DNA from: Cordilura impudica
Taxonomy: Eukaryota > Arthropoda > Insecta > Diptera > Scathophagidae
DNA: 64,000 nt
NCBI GenBank assembly: GCA_963682025.1
Contig: CAVMKG010000262.1
Coordinates: forward strand, 62,001-126,000
Direction of reading: 5' to 3'
Each line of letters starts with the position of its first letter. Position 1 is the first letter of the stretch. Below are positions 1-14,900 of the stretch, piece after piece. The notes beneath the pieces were generated by a model that did no database searches, had not been told where the DNA came from, and saw only the letters and a list, made by a program, of their open reading frames with translations. A program made the translations under genes and the position numbers.

Positions 1-3000
1 AAATTTATCTTTCCTTAGTAAATTTTCTCAAAAATTCTGAAAATTTATCTTTTCCGTAGTAAATTTTCTTAAAAATTTACCTTTCCTTAGTAAATTTTCT
101 CAAAAATTCTGAAAATTTACCTTTTCCTTAGTAAATTTTCTTAAAAATTTACCTTTCCTTAATAAATTTTCTCAAAAATTCTGAAAATTTACTTTTCCTT
201 AGTAAATTCTCTTAAAAATTTACCCTTCCTTAGTAAATTTTTTTAACAACGTACCATTCCTTAGTACAATTTCTCAATAATTCTGAAAATTTACCTTTCC
301 TTAGTAAATTTTCTTATAAATTTACCTTTCCTTACTAAGTTTTCTCAAAAATTCTGAAAATTGACATTTTCCTTAGTAAATTTTCTTAAAAATTTACCTT
401 CCCTTAGTAAATTTCCTCTGAAAATATACCTTTTGCTTAGTAAATTTTCTTATAAATTTACCTTTCCTTAGTAAATTTTCTCGAAAATTCTGAAACTTTA
501 CCTTTTCCTTAGTAACTTTTCTTAAAAATTTAACTTTCCTTAGTAAATTTTCTCAAAAATTCTGAAAATTTACCTTTTTCTTAGTAAATTTTCTTAAAAA
601 TTTACCTTTCCTTAATAAATTTTCTCAAAAATTCTGAATATTTACTTTTCCTTAGTAAATTCTCTTAAAAATTTACCCCTCCTTAGTTATTTTTATTTAA
701 AACGTACCATTCCTTATCAAATTTTCTCAAAAATTCTGAAAATTTATCTTTTCCTTAAAAAATTTTCTTATAAATTTACCTTTCCTTAGTAAATTTTCTC
801 AAAAATTCTGAAAATTTACGTTTTGCTTAGTAAATTTTCTTAACAATTTACCTTTCCTTAGTAAATTTTCTAAAAAATTCTGAAAATGTACCTTTTCCTT
901 AGTAATTTTTTTTTTAAATTTAACTTTCCTTAGTAAATTTTCTCAAAAATTCTGAAAATTTACCTTTTCCTTAGTAAATTTCCTTAACAATTTACCTTTC
1001 CTTAGTAAATTTTCTTAAAAATTCTGAAAATTTACCTATTGCTTAGTAAATTTTCTTAAAAATTTACCTTTCCTTAGTAAATTTTCTTAAAAATTTACCT
1101 TTTCTTAGTAAATTTTCTCAAAAATTCTGAAAATTTATCTTTTCCTTAGTAAATTTTTTAAAAATTAACCTTTCCTGAATAAATTTTCTCAAATATTCTG
1201 AAAATTTACATTTTCCGAAGTGAATTTTCTTAAAAATTTACCCTTAATTAGTAAATTTTATTAAAAATTTAACTTTCCTTATTAAATTTCACAAAAATTC
1301 TGAAAATTTACCTTTTCCTTACTAAATTTTCTTAAAAATTTACCTTTTCTTAGTAAATTTTCTCAAAAATTCTAAATATTTAACTTTTCCCTAGGAAATT
1401 TTCTTAAAAATTTACCTTTCCTTAGTAAAATTTCTTAAAAATTTACCCTTCCTTAGTAAATTTTCTTAAAAATGTACCTTTCCTTAGTAAATTTTCTCAA
1501 AAATTCCGAAAACTTACTTTTTCCTTAGTAAATTTTCTTAAAAATTTACCTTTCCTTTGTAAATTTTCTCAAAAATTCTAAATATTTACCTTTTCCTTAA
1601 GAAATTTTCTTAAAAATTTACCTTTCCTTAGTAAATTTTCTTAAAAATTTACTCTTCCTTAGTAAATTTTCTTAAAAATGTACCTTTCCTTAGTAAATTT
1701 TCTCAAAAATTCTGAAAACTTACCTTTCCTTAGTAAATTTTCTTAAAACCTTACCCTTCCTTAGTAAATTTTCTTAAAAATTTACCTTTCCTTAGTAAAT
1801 TTTCTCAAAAATTCTGAAAATTTATTTTTTACTTAGTAAATTTTCTTAAAAATTTACCTTTACTTAGTAAAATTTCTCAAAAATTCTGAAAATTTACCTT
1901 TTCCTTAGTAAATTTTCTTATAAATTTACCTTTCCTTACTAAGTTTTCTCAAAAATTCTGAAAATTTACATTTTCCGTAGTAAATTTTCTTAAATATTTA
2001 CCTTCCCTTAGTAAATTTTCTCTAAAATTCTGAAAATTTACATTTTCCTTAGTAAATTTTCTTAAAAATTTACCTTCCCTTAGTAAATTTCCTCTGAAAA
2101 TATACCTTTTGCTTTGTAAATTTTCTTAAAAATTTAACTTTCCTTAGTAAATTTTCTCAAAAATTCTGAAAATTTATCTTTTCCTTATTAAATTTTCTTA
2201 ACAATTTACCTTTCCTCAGTACATTTTCTCAAAAATTCTGAAAATTTACCTTTTCCTTAGTAAATTTTCTTAAAAATTTAGCTTTCCTTAGTAAATTTTC
2301 TCAAAAATTCTGAAAATTTAGCTTTTCCTTAGTAAATTCCCTTAACAATTTACCTTTCCTTAGCAAATTTTCTTAAAAATTCTGAAAATTTACCTTTCGC
2401 TTAGTAAATTTTCTTAAAAATTTACCTTTCCTTAGTAAATTTTCTTAAAAATTTACCTTTCCTTAGTAAATTTTCTCAAAAATTCTGAAAATTTATCTTT
2501 TCCTTAGTAAATTTTCTTAAAAATTTACCTTTCCTTAGTAAATTTTCTCAAAAATTCTGAAAATTTACCTTTTCCTTAGTAAATTTTCTTAAAAATTTAA
2601 CTTTCCTTAGTAAATTTTCTCAAAAATTCTGAAAATTTACCTTTTCCTTAGTAAATTTTCTTAAAAATTTACCTTTCCTCAATAAATTTTCTCAAATATT
2701 CTGAAAATTTACATTTTCCTTAGTAAATTTTGTTAAAAATTTACCCTTCCTTACTAAATTTTAATAAAAATTTAACTTTCCTTAATAAATTTCACAAAAA
2801 TTCTGAAAATTTACCTTTTCCTTAGTAAATCTTCTTAAAAATTTACCTTTCCTTAGTAAATTTTTTCAAAAATTCTGAATATTTACCTTTTCCTTAGGAA
2901 ATTTTCTTAAAAATTTACCTTTCCTTAGTAAATTTTCCAAAAAATTTACCTTTCCTTAGTAAATTTTCTTAAAAACTTACCCTTCCTTAGTAAATTTTCT

Positions 3001-5674
3001 TAAAAATTTACCTTTCCTTAGTAAATTTTCTCAAAAATTCTGAAAATTTATCTTTTCCTTAGTAAATTTGCTTAAAAATTTACCTTTCCTTAGTAAATTT
3101 TCTCAAAAATTCTGAAAATTTATCTTTTCCTTAGTAAATTTTCTTAAAAATTAACCTTTCCTCAATAAATTTTCTCAAACATTCTGAAAATTTACATTTT
3201 CCTTAGTAAATTTTCTTAAAAATTTACACTTCCTTAGTAAATTTTATTAAAAATTTAACTTTCCTTAGTAAATTTCACAAAAATTCTGAAAATTTACCTT
3301 TTCCTTAGTAAATCCTCTTAAAAATTTACCTTTCCTTAGTAAATTTTCTCAAAAATTCTAAATATTTACCTTTTGCCTAGGTAATTTTCTTAAAAATTTA
3401 CCTTTCCTTAGTAAAATTTCTTAAAAATTTACCTTTCCTTAGTAAAATTTCTTAAAAATTTACCCTTCCGTAGTAAATTTTCTTAAAAATGTACCTTTCC
3501 TTAGTAAATTTTCTCAAAAATTCTGAAAACTTACCTTTCCTTAGTAAATTTTCTTAAAAATTTACCTTTCCTTTGTAAATTTTCTTAAAAACTTACCCTT
3601 CCTTAGAAAATTTTCTTAAAAATTTACCTTTCCTTAGTAAATTTTCTCAAAAATTCTGAAAATTTATCTTTTCCTTAGTAAATTTTCTTAAAAATTTACC
3701 TTTCCTTAGTAAATTTTCTCAAAAATTCTGAAAATTTACCTTTTCCTTAGTAAATTTTCTTAAAAATTTACCTTTCCTTAATAAATTTTCTCAAAAATTC
3801 TGAAAATTTACTTTTCCTTAGTAAATTCTCTTAAAAATTTACCCTTCCTTAGTAAATTTTTTTAACAAAAGTTTAAAGTTTAAAGTTTCTTATAAATTTA
3901 CCTTTCCTTACTAAGTTTTCTCAAAAATTCTGAAAATTTACATTTTCCTTAGTAAATTTTCTTAAAAATTTACCTTCCCTTAGTAAATTTTCTCAAAAAT
4001 TCTGAAAATTTACATTTTCCTTAGTAAATTTTCTTAAAAATTTACCTTCCCTTAGTAAATTTCCTCTGAAAATATACCTTTTGCTTAGTAAATTTTCTTA
4101 AAAATTTAACCTTCCTTAGTAAATTTTCTCAAAAATTCTGAAAATTTATCTTTTCCTTAGTAAATTTTCTTAACAATTTACCTTTGCTTAGTACATTTTC
4201 TCAAAAATTCTGAAAATTTACCTTTTCCTTAGTAAATTTCCTTAACAATTTACCTTTCCTTAGCAAATTTTCTTAAAAATTTAACTTTCCATAGTAAATT
4301 TTCTCAAAAATTCTGGAAATTTACCTTTTCCTTAGTAAATTTCCTTAACAATTTACCTTTCCTTAGTAAATTTTCTTAAAAATTTACCTTCCCTTAGTAA
4401 ATTTCCTCTGAAAATACACCTTTTGCTCAGTAAATTTCCTTATAAATTTACCTTTCCTTAGTAAATTTTCTCAAAAATTCTGAAAATTTACGTTTTGCTT
4501 ATTAAATTTTCTTAAAAATTTACCTTTCCTTAGTAAATTTTCTCGAAAATTCTGAAACTTTACCTTTTCCTTAGTAACTTTTCTTAAAAAGTTAACTTTC
4601 CTTAGTAAATTTTCTCAAAAATTCTGAAAATTTACCTTTTCCTTAGTAAATTTTCTTAAAAATTTACCTTTCCTTAATAAATTTTCTCAAAAATTCTGAA
4701 CATTTACATTTCCTTAGTAAATTCTCTTAAAAATTTACCCTTCCTTAGTAAATTTTTTTAAAAACGTACCATTCCTTATCAAATTTTCTCAAAAATTCTG
4801 AAAATTTATCTTTTCCTTACTAAATTTTCTTATAAATTTACCTTTCCTTAGTAAATCTTCTCAAAAATTCTGAAAATTTACTTTTTGCTTCGTAAATTTT
4901 CTTAACAATTTACCTTTCCTTAGTAAATTTTCTCAAAAATTCTGAAAATTTACCTTTTCCTAAGTAAATTTTCTTAAAAATTTAAATTTCCTTAGTAAAT
5001 TTTCTCAAAAATTCTGAAAATTTACCTTTTCCGTAGTAAATTTCCTTAACAATTTACATTTTCTTAGTAAATTTTCTTAAAAATTCTGAAAATTTACCTA
5101 TTGCTTAGTAAATTTTCTTAAAAATTTACTTTCCTTAGTAAATTTTCTTAAAAATTTACCTTTTCTTAGTAAATTTTCTCAAAAATTCTGAAAATTTATC
5201 TTTTCCTTAGTAAATTTTCTTAAAAGTTTACCTTTCCTTAGTAAATTTTCTCAAAAATTCTGAAAATTTACTTTTTCCTTAGTAAATTTTCTTAAAAATT
5301 TAGCTTTCCTTAGTAAATTTTCGCAAAAATTCTGAAAATTTACCTTTTCCTTAGTAAATTTTCTTAAAACTTTACTTTTCCTCAATAAATTTTCTCAAAT
5401 ATTCTGAAAATTTACATTTTCCTTAGGAAATTTTCTTAAAAATTTACCCTTCCTTTGTAAATTTCATTAAAAATTTAACTTTCCTTAGTAAATTTCACAA
5501 AAATTCTGTAAATTTAACCCTTCCTTTGTAAATTTCATTAAAAATTTAACTTTCCTTAGTAAATTTTCTCAAAAATTCTGAAAACTTACCTTTCCTTAGT
5601 AAATTTTCTTAAAAATTTACCTTTCCTTAGTAAATTTTCTTAAAAACTTACCCTTCCTTTGTAAATTTTCTTAA
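1..5674. repeat. Satellite higher-order copy A (window starts inside it)
   Basis: Positions 1-4360 match 5675-10034 at a constant offset of 5674. Landmarks: AACGTACCATT near 249, and the unusual GTTTAAAGTTTAAAG at 3871, both reappear at +5674. From about 4360 to 5260 the copy differs from B, and it rejoins B near 5400-5674 (offset 6086). Confidence 0.9.
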
Positions 5675-8600
5675 AAATTTATCTTTCCTTAGTAAATTTT
5701 CTCAAAAATTCTGAAAATTTATCTTTTCCGTAGTAAATTTTCTTAAAAATTTACCTTTCCTTAGTAAATTTTCTCAAAAATTCTGAAAATTTACCTTTTC
5801 CTTAGTAAATTTTCTTAAAAATTTACCTTTCCTTAATAAATTTTCTCAAAAATTCTGAAAATTTACTTTTCCTTAGTAAATTCTCTTAAAAATTTACCCT
5901 TCCTTAGTAAATTTTTTTAACAACGTACCATTCCTTAGTACAATTTCTCAATAATTCTGAAAATTTACCTTTCCTTAGTAAATTTTCTTATAAATTTACC
6001 TTTCCTTACTAAGTTTTCTCAAAAATTCTGAAAATTGACATTTTCCTTAGTAAATTTTCTTAAAAATTTACCTTCCCTTAGTAAATTTCCTCTGAAAATA
6101 TACCTTTTGCTTAGTAAATTTTCTTATAAATTTACCTTTCCTTAGTAAATTTTCTCGAAAATTCTGAAACTTTACCTTTTCCTTAGTAACTTTTCTTAAA
6201 AATTTAACTTTCCTTAGTAAATTTTCTCAAAAATTCTGAAAATTTACCTTTTTCTTAGTAAATTTTCTTAAAAATTTACCTTTCCTTAATAAATTTTCTC
6301 AAAAATTCTGAATATTTACTTTTCCTTAGTAAATTCTCTTAAAAATTTACCCCTCCTTAGTTATTTTTATTTAAAACGTACCATTCCTTATCAAATTTTC
6401 TCAAAAATTCTGAAAATTTATCTTTTCCTTAAAAAATTTTCTTATAAATTTACCTTTCCTTAGTAAATTTTCTCAAAAATTCTGAAAATTTACGTTTTGC
6501 TTAGTAAATTTTCTTAACAATTTACCTTTCCTTAGTAAATTTTCTAAAAAATTCTGAAAATGTACCTTTTCCTTAGTAATTTTTTTTTTAAATTTAACTT
6601 TCCTTAGTAAATTTTCTCAAAAATTCTGAAAATTTACCTTTTCCTTAGTAAATTTCCTTAACAATTTACCTTTCCTTAGTAAATTTTCTTAAAAATTCTG
6701 AAAATTTACCTATTGCTTAGTAAATTTTCTTAAAAATTTACCTTTCCTTAGTAAATTTTCTTAAAAATTTACCTTTTCTTAGTAAATTTTCTCAAAAATT
6801 CTGAAAATTTATCTTTTCCTTAGTAAATTTTTTAAAAATTAACCTTTCCTGAATAAATTTTCTCAAATATTCTGAAAATTTACATTTTCCGAAGTGAATT
6901 TTCTTAAAAATTTACCCTTAATTAGTAAATTTTATTAAAAATTTAACTTTCCTTATTAAATTTCACAAAAATTCTGAAAATTTACCTTTTCCTTACTAAA
7001 TTTTCTTAAAAATTTACCTTTTCTTAGTAAATTTTCTCAAAAATTCTAAATATTTAACTTTTCCCTAGGAAATTTTCTTAAAAATTTACCTTTCCTTAGT
7101 AAAATTTCTTAAAAATTTACCCTTCCTTAGTAAATTTTCTTAAAAATGTACCTTTCCTTAGTAAATTTTCTCAAAAATTCCGAAAACTTACTTTTTCCTT
7201 AGTAAATTTTCTTAAAAATTTACCTTTCCTTTGTAAATTTTCTCAAAAATTCTAAATATTTACCTTTTCCTTAAGAAATTTTCTTAAAAATTTACCTTTC
7301 CTTAGTAAATTTTCTTAAAAATTTACTCTTCCTTAGTAAATTTTCTTAAAAATGTACCTTTCCTTAGTAAATTTTCTCAAAAATTCTGAAAACTTACCTT
7401 TCCTTAGTAAATTTTCTTAAAACCTTACCCTTCCTTAGTAAATTTTCTTAAAAATTTACCTTTCCTTAGTAAATTTTCTCAAAAATTCTGAAAATTTATT
7501 TTTTACTTAGTAAATTTTCTTAAAAATTTACCTTTACTTAGTAAAATTTCTCAAAAATTCTGAAAATTTACCTTTTCCTTAGTAAATTTTCTTATAAATT
7601 TACCTTTCCTTACTAAGTTTTCTCAAAAATTCTGAAAATTTACATTTTCCGTAGTAAATTTTCTTAAATATTTACCTTCCCTTAGTAAATTTTCTCTAAA
7701 ATTCTGAAAATTTACATTTTCCTTAGTAAATTTTCTTAAAAATTTACCTTCCCTTAGTAAATTTCCTCTGAAAATATACCTTTTGCTTTGTAAATTTTCT
7801 TAAAAATTTAACTTTCATTAGTAAATTTTCTCAAAAATTCTGAAAATTTATCTTTTCCTTATTAAATTTTCTTAACAATTTACCTTTCCTCAGTACATTT
7901 TCTCAAAAATTCTGAAAATTTACCTTTTCCTTAGTAAATTTTCTTAAAAATTTAGCTTTCCTTAGTAAATTTTCTCAAAAATTCTGAAAATTTAGCTTTT
8001 CCTTAGTAAATTCCCTTAACAATTTACCTTTCCTTAGCAAATTTTCTTAAAAATTCTGAAAATTTACCTTTCGCTTAGTAAATTTTCTTAAAAATTTACC
8101 TTTCCTTAGTAAATTTTCTTAAAAATTTACCTTTCCTTAGTAAATTTTCTCAAAAATTCTGAAAATTTATCTTTTCCTTAGTAAATTTTCTTAAAAATTT
8201 ACCTTTCCTTAGTAAATTTTCTCAAAAATTCTGAAAATTTACCTTTTCCTTAGTAAATTTTCTTAAAAATTTAACTTTCCTTAGTAAATTTTCTCAAAAA
8301 TTCTGAAAATTTACCTTTTCCTTAGTAAATTTTCTTAAAAATTTACCTTTCCTCAATAAATTTTCTCAAATATTCTGAAAATTTACATTTTCCTTAGTAA
8401 ATTTTGTTAAAAATTTACCCTTCCTTACTAAATTTTAATAAAAATTTAACTTTCCTTAATAAATTTCACAAAAATTCTGAAAATTTACCTTTTCCTTAGT
8501 AAATCTTCTTAAAAATTTACCTTTCCTTAGTAAATTTTTTCAAAAATTCTGAATATTTACCTTTTCCTTAGGAAATTTTCTTAAAAATTTACCTTTCCTT

Positions 8601-11600
8601 AGTAAATTTTCCAAAAAATTTACCTTTCCTTAGTAAATTTTCTTAAAAACTTACCCTTCCTTAGTAAATTTTCTTAAAAATTTACCTTTCCTTAGTAAAT
8701 TTTCTCAAAAATTCTGAAAATTTATCTTTTCCTTAGTAAATTTGCTTAAAAATTTACCTTTCCTTAGTAAATTTTCTCAAAAATTCTGAAAATTTATCTT
8801 TTCCTTAGTAAATTTTCTTAAAAATTAACCTTTCCTCAATAAATTTTCTCAAACATTCTGAAAATTTACATTTTCCTTAGTAAATTTTCTTAAAAATTTA
8901 CACTTCCTTAGTAAATTTTATTAAAAATTTAACTTTCCTTAGTAAATTTCACAAAAATTCTGAAAATTTACCTTTTCCTTAGTAAATCCTCTTAAAAATT
9001 TACCTTTCCTTAGTAAATTTTCTCAAAAATTCTAAATATTTACCTTTTGCCTAGGTAATTTTCTTAAAAATTTACCTTTCCTTAGTAAAATTTCTTAAAA
9101 ATTTACCTTTCCTTAGTAAAATTTCTTAAAAATTTACCCTTCCGTAGTAAATTTTCTTAAAAATGTACCTTTCCTTAGTAAATTTTCTCAAAAATTCTGA
9201 AAACTTACCTTTCCTTAGTAAATTTTCTTAAAAATTTACCTTTCCTTTGTAAATTTTCTTAAAAACTTACCCTTCCTTAGAAAATTTTCTTAAAAATTTA
9301 CCTTTCCTTAGTAAATTTTCTCAAAAATTCTGAAAATTTATCTTTTCCTTAGTAAATTTTCTTAAAAATTTACCTTTCCTTAGTAAATTTTCTCAAAAAT
9401 TCTGAAAATTTACCTTTTCCTTAGTAAATTTTCTTAAAAATTTACCTTTCCTTAATAAATTTTCTCAAAAATTCTGAAAATTTACTTTTCCTTAGTAAAT
9501 TCTCTTAAAAATTTACCCTTCCTTAGTAAATTTTTTTAACAAAAGTTTAAAGTTTAAAGTTTCTTATAAATTTACCTTTCCTTACTAAGTTTTCTCAAAA
9601 ATTCTGAAAATTTACATTTTCCTTAGTAAATTTTCTTAAAAATTTACCTTCCCTTAGTAAATTTTCTCAAAAATTCTGAAAATTTACATTTTCCTTAGTA
9701 AATTTTCTTAAAAATTTACCTTCCCTTAGTAAATTTCCTCTGAAAATATACCTTTTGCTTAGTAAATTTTCTTAAAAATTTAACCTTCCTTAGTAAATTT
9801 TCTCAAAAATTCTGAAAATTTATCTTTTCCTTAGTAAATTTTCTTAACAATTTACCTTTGCTTAGTACATTTTCTCAAAAATTCTGAAAATTTACCTTTT
9901 CCTTAGTAAATTTCCTTAACAATTTACCTTTCCTTAGCAAATTTTCTTAAAAATTTAACTTTCCATAGTAAATTTTCTCAAAAATTCTGGAAATTTACCT
10001 TTTCCTTAGTAAATTTCCTTAACAATTTACCTTTCCTTAGCAAATTTTCTTAAAAATTTAACTTTCCTTAGTAAATTTTCTCAAAAATTCTGAAAATTTA
10101 CCTTTTCCTTAGTAAATTTCCTTAACAATTTACCTTTCCTTAGTAAATTTTCTTAAAAATTTAACTTTCCTTAGTAAATTTTCTCAAAAATTCTGGAAAT
10201 TTACCTTTTCCTTAGTAAATTTCCTTAACAATTTACCTTTCCTTAGCAAATTTTCTTAAAAATTCTGAAAATTTACATTTCGCTTAGTAAAGTTTCTTAA
10301 AAATTTCCCTTTCCTTAGTAAATTTTCTAAAAATTTACCTTTCCTTAGTAAATTTTCTCAAAAATTCTGAAAATTTATCTTTTCCGTAGTAAATTTTCTT
10401 AAAAATTTACCTTTCCTTAGTAAATTTTCTCAAAAATTCTGAAAATTTACCTTTTCCTTAGTAAATTTTCTTAAAAATTTAACTTTCCTTAGCAAATTTT
10501 CTCAAAAATTCTGAAAATTTACCTTTTCCTTAGTAAATTTTCTTAAAAATTTACATTTCCTCAATAAATTTTATCAAATATTCTGAAAATTTACATTTTC
10601 CTTAGTAAATTTTCTTAAAAATTTACACTTCCTTAGTAAATTTTAATAAAATTTAACTTTCCTTAATAAATTTCACAAAAATTCTGAAAATTTACCTTTT
10701 CCTTAGTAAATCTTCTTAAAAATTTACCTTTCCTTAGTAAATTTTTTCAAAAATTCTGAATATTTACCTTTTCCTTAGGAAATTTTCTTAAAAATTTACC
10801 TTTCCTTAGTAAATTTTCCAAAAAATTTACCTTTCCTTAGTAAATTTTCTTAAAAACTTACCCTTCCTTAGTAAATTTTCTTAAAAATTTACCTTTCCTT
10901 AGTAAATTTTCTCAAAAATTCTGAAAATTTATCTTTTCCTTAGTAAATTTTCTTAAAAATTTACCTTTCCTTAGTAAATTTTCTCAAAAATTCTGAAAAT
11001 TTATCTTTTCCTTAGTAAATTTTCTTATAAATTTACCTTTCCTTACTAAGTTTTCTCAAAAATTCTGAAAATTTACATTTTCCTTATCAAATTTTCTTAA
11101 AAATTTACCTTCCCTTAGTAAATTTTCTCAAAAATTCTGAAAATTTACATTTTCCTTAGTAAATTTTCTTAAAAATTTACCTTTCCTTAGTAAATTTTCT
11201 TAAAAATTTACCTTTCCTTAGTAAATTTTCTCAAAAATTCTGAAAATTTACCTTTTCTTTAGTAAATTTTCTTAAAAATTTACCTTTCCTTAGTAAATTT
11301 TCGCAAAAATTCTGAAAATTTACCTTTTAAGTTTTCTCAAAAATTCTGAAAATTTACATTTTCCTTATCAAATTTTCTTAAAAATTTAGCTTTCCTTAGT
11401 AAATTTTCGCAAAAATTCTGAAAATTTATCTTTTCCTTAGTAAATTTTCTTAAAACTTTACTTTTCCTCAATAAATTTTCTCAAATATTCTGAAAATTTA
11501 CATTTTCCTTAGTAAATTTTCTTAAAAATTTACCCTTCCTTTGTAAATTTCATTAAAAATTTAACTTTCCTTAGTAAATTTCACAAAAATTCTGTAAATT

Positions 11601-11904
11601 TAACCCTTCCTTTGTAAATTTCATTAAAAATTTAACTTTCCTTAGTAAATTTTCTCAAAAATTCTGAAAACTTACCTTTCCTTAGTAAATTTTCTTAAAA
11701 ATTTACCTTTCCTTAGTAAATTTTCTTAAAAACTTACCCTTCCTTTGTAAATTTTCTTAAAAATTTATCTTTCCTTAGTAAATTTTCTCAAAAATTCTGA
11801 AAATTTATCTTTTCCGTAGTAAATTTTCTTAAAAATTTACCTTTCCTTAGTAAATTTTCTCAAAAATTCTGAAAATTTACCTTTTCCTTAGTAAATTTTC
11901 TTAA
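5675..11904. repeat. Satellite higher-order copy B
   Basis: Matches copy A over its first about 4.36 kb and copy C over about 5.6 kb at a constant offset of 6230 (landmarks 5925/12155, 9545/15775, 10271/16501, 11251/17481). The final 144 bp (11761-11904) look like an extra pair of 72-bp dimers repeating the start of the unit. I noticed only scattered substitutions, for example C at 2143 in A is A at 7817 in B. Confidence 0.88.
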
Positions 11905-14900
11905 AAATTTATCTTTCCTTAGTAAATTTTCTCAAAAATTCTGAAAATTTATCTTTTCCGTAGTAAATTTTCTTAAAAATGTACCTTTCCTTAGTAAATT
12001 TTCTCAAAAATTCTGAAAATTTATCTTTTCCGTAGTAAATTTTCTTAAAAATTTACCTTTCCTTAATAAATTTTCTCAAAAATTCTGAAAATTTACTTTT
12101 CCTTAGTAAATTCTCTTAAAAATTTACCCTTCCTTAGTAAATTTTTTTAACAACGTACCATTCCTTAGTACAATTTCTCAATAATTCTGAAAATTTACCT
12201 TTCCTTAGTAAATTTTCTTATAAATTTACCTTTCCTTACTAAGTTTTCTCAAAAATTCTGAAAATTGACATTTTCCTTAGTAAATTTTCTTAAAAATTTA
12301 CCTTCCCTTAGTAAATTTCCTCTGAAAATATACCTTTTGCTTAGTAAATTTTCTTATAAATTTACCTTTCCTTAGTAAATTTTCTCGAAAATTCTGAAAC
12401 TTTACCTTTTCCTTAGTAACTTTTCTTAAAAATTTAACTTTCCTTAGTAAATTTTCTCAAAAATTCTGAAAATTTACCTTTTTCTTAGTAAATTTTCTTA
12501 AAAATTTACCTTTCCTTAATAAATTTTCTCAAAAATTCTGAATATTTACTTTTCCTTAGTAAATTCTCTTAAAAATTTACCCCTCCTTAGTTATTTTTAT
12601 TTAAAACGTACCATTCCTTATCAAATTTTCTCAAAAATTCTGAAAATTTATCTTTTCCTTAAAAAATTTTCTTATAAATTTACCTTTCCTTAGTAAATTT
12701 TCTCAAAAATTCTGAAAATTTACGTTTTGCTTAGTAAATTTTCTTAACAATTTACCTTTCCTTAGTAAATTTTCTAAAAAATTCTGAAAATGTACCTTTT
12801 CCTTAGTAATTTTTTTTTTAAATTTAACTTTCCTTAGTAAATTTTCTCAAAAATTCTGAAAATTTACCTTTTCCTTAGTAAATTTCCTTAACAATTTACC
12901 TTTCCTTAGTAAATTTTCTTAAAAATTCTGAAAATTTACCTATTGCTTAGTAAATTTTCTTAAAAATTTACCTTTCCTTAGTAAATTTTCTTAAAAATTT
13001 ACCTTTTCTTAGTAAATTTTCTCAAAAATTCTGAAAATTTATCTTTTCCTTAGTAAATTTTTTAAAAATTAACCTTTCCTGAATAAATTTTCTCAAATAT
13101 TCTGAAAATTTACATTTTCCGAAGTGAATTTTCTTAAAAATTTACCCTTCCTTAGTAAATTTTATTAAAAATTTAACTTTCCTTATTAAATTTCACAAAA
13201 ATTCTGAAAATTTACCTTTTCCTTACTAAATTTTCTTAAAAATTTACCTTTTCTTAGTAAATTTTCTCAAAAATTCTAAATATTTAACTTTTCCCTAGGA
13301 AATTTTCTTAAAAATTTACCTTTCCTTAGTAAAATTTCTTAAAAATTTACCCTTCCTTAGTAAATTTTCTTAAAAATGTACCTTTCCTTAGTAAATTTTC
13401 TCAAAAATTCCGAAAACTTACTTTTTCCTTAGTAAATTTTCTTAAAAATTTACCTTTCCTTTGTAAATTTTCTCAAAAATTCTAAATATTTACCTTTTCC
13501 TTAAGAAATTTTCTTAAAAATTTACCTTTCCTTAGTAAATTTTCTTAAAAATTTACTCTTCCTTAGTAAATTTTCTTAAAAATGTACCTTTCCTTAGTAA
13601 ATTTTCTCAAAAATTCTGAAAACTTACCTTTCCTTAGTAAATTTTCTTAAAACCTTACCCTTCCTTAGTAAATTTTCTTAAAAATTTACCTTTCCTTAGT
13701 AAATTTTCTCAAAAATTCTGAAAATTTATTTTTTACTTAGTAAATTTTCTTAAAAATTTACCTTTACTTAGTAAAATTTCTCAAAAATTCTGAAAATTTA
13801 CCTTTTCCTTAGTAAATTTTCTTATAAATTTACCTTTCCTTACTAAGTTTTCTCAAAAATTCTGAAAATTTACATTTTCCGTAGTAAATTTTCTTAAATA
13901 TTTACCTTCCCTTAGTAAATTTTCTCTAAAATTCTGAAAATTTACATTTTCCTTAGTAAATTTTCTTAAAAATTTACCTTCCCTTAGTAAATTTCCTCTG
14001 AAAATATACCTTTTGCTTTGTAAATTTTCTTAAAAATTTAACTTTCCTTAGTAAATTTTCTCAAAAATTCTGAAAATTTATCTTTTCCTTATTAAATTTT
14101 CTTAACAATTTAGCTTTCCTCAGTACATTTTCTCAAAAATTCTGAAAATTTACCTTTTCCTTAGTAAATTTTCTTAAAAATTTAGCTTTCCTTAGTAAAT
14201 TTTCTCAAAAATTCTGAAAATTTAGCTTTTCCTTAGTAAATTCCCTTAACAATTTACCTTTCCTTAGCAAATTTTCTTAAAAATTCTGAAAATTTACCTT
14301 TCGCTTAGTAAATTTTCTTAAAAATTTACCTTTCCTTAGTAAATTTTCTTAAAAATTTACCTTTCCTTAGTAAATTTTCTCAAAAATTCTGAAAATTTAT
14401 CTTTTCCTTAGTAAATTTTCTTAAAAATTTACCTTTCCTTAGTAAATTTTCTCAAAAATTCTGAAAATTTACCTTTTCCTTAGTAAATTTTCTTAAAAAT
14501 TTAACTTTCCTTAGTAAATTTTCTCAAAAATTCTGAAAATTTACCTTTTCCTTAGTAAATTTTCTTAAAAATTTACCTTTCCTCAATAAATTTTCTCAAA
14601 TATTCTGAAAATTTACATTTTCCTTAGTAAATTTTGTTAAAAATTTACCCTTCCTTACTAAATTTTAATAAAAATTTAACTTTCCTTAATAAATTTCACA
14701 AAAATTCTGAAAATTTACCTTTTCCTTAGTAAATCTTCTTAAAAATTTACCTTTCCTTAGTAAATTTTTTCAAAAATTCTGAATATTTACCTTTTCCTTA
14801 GGAAATTTTCTTAAAAATTTACCTTTCCTTAGTAAATTTTCCAAAAAATTTACCTTTCCTTAGTAAATTTTCTTAAAAACTTACCCTTCCTTAGTAAATT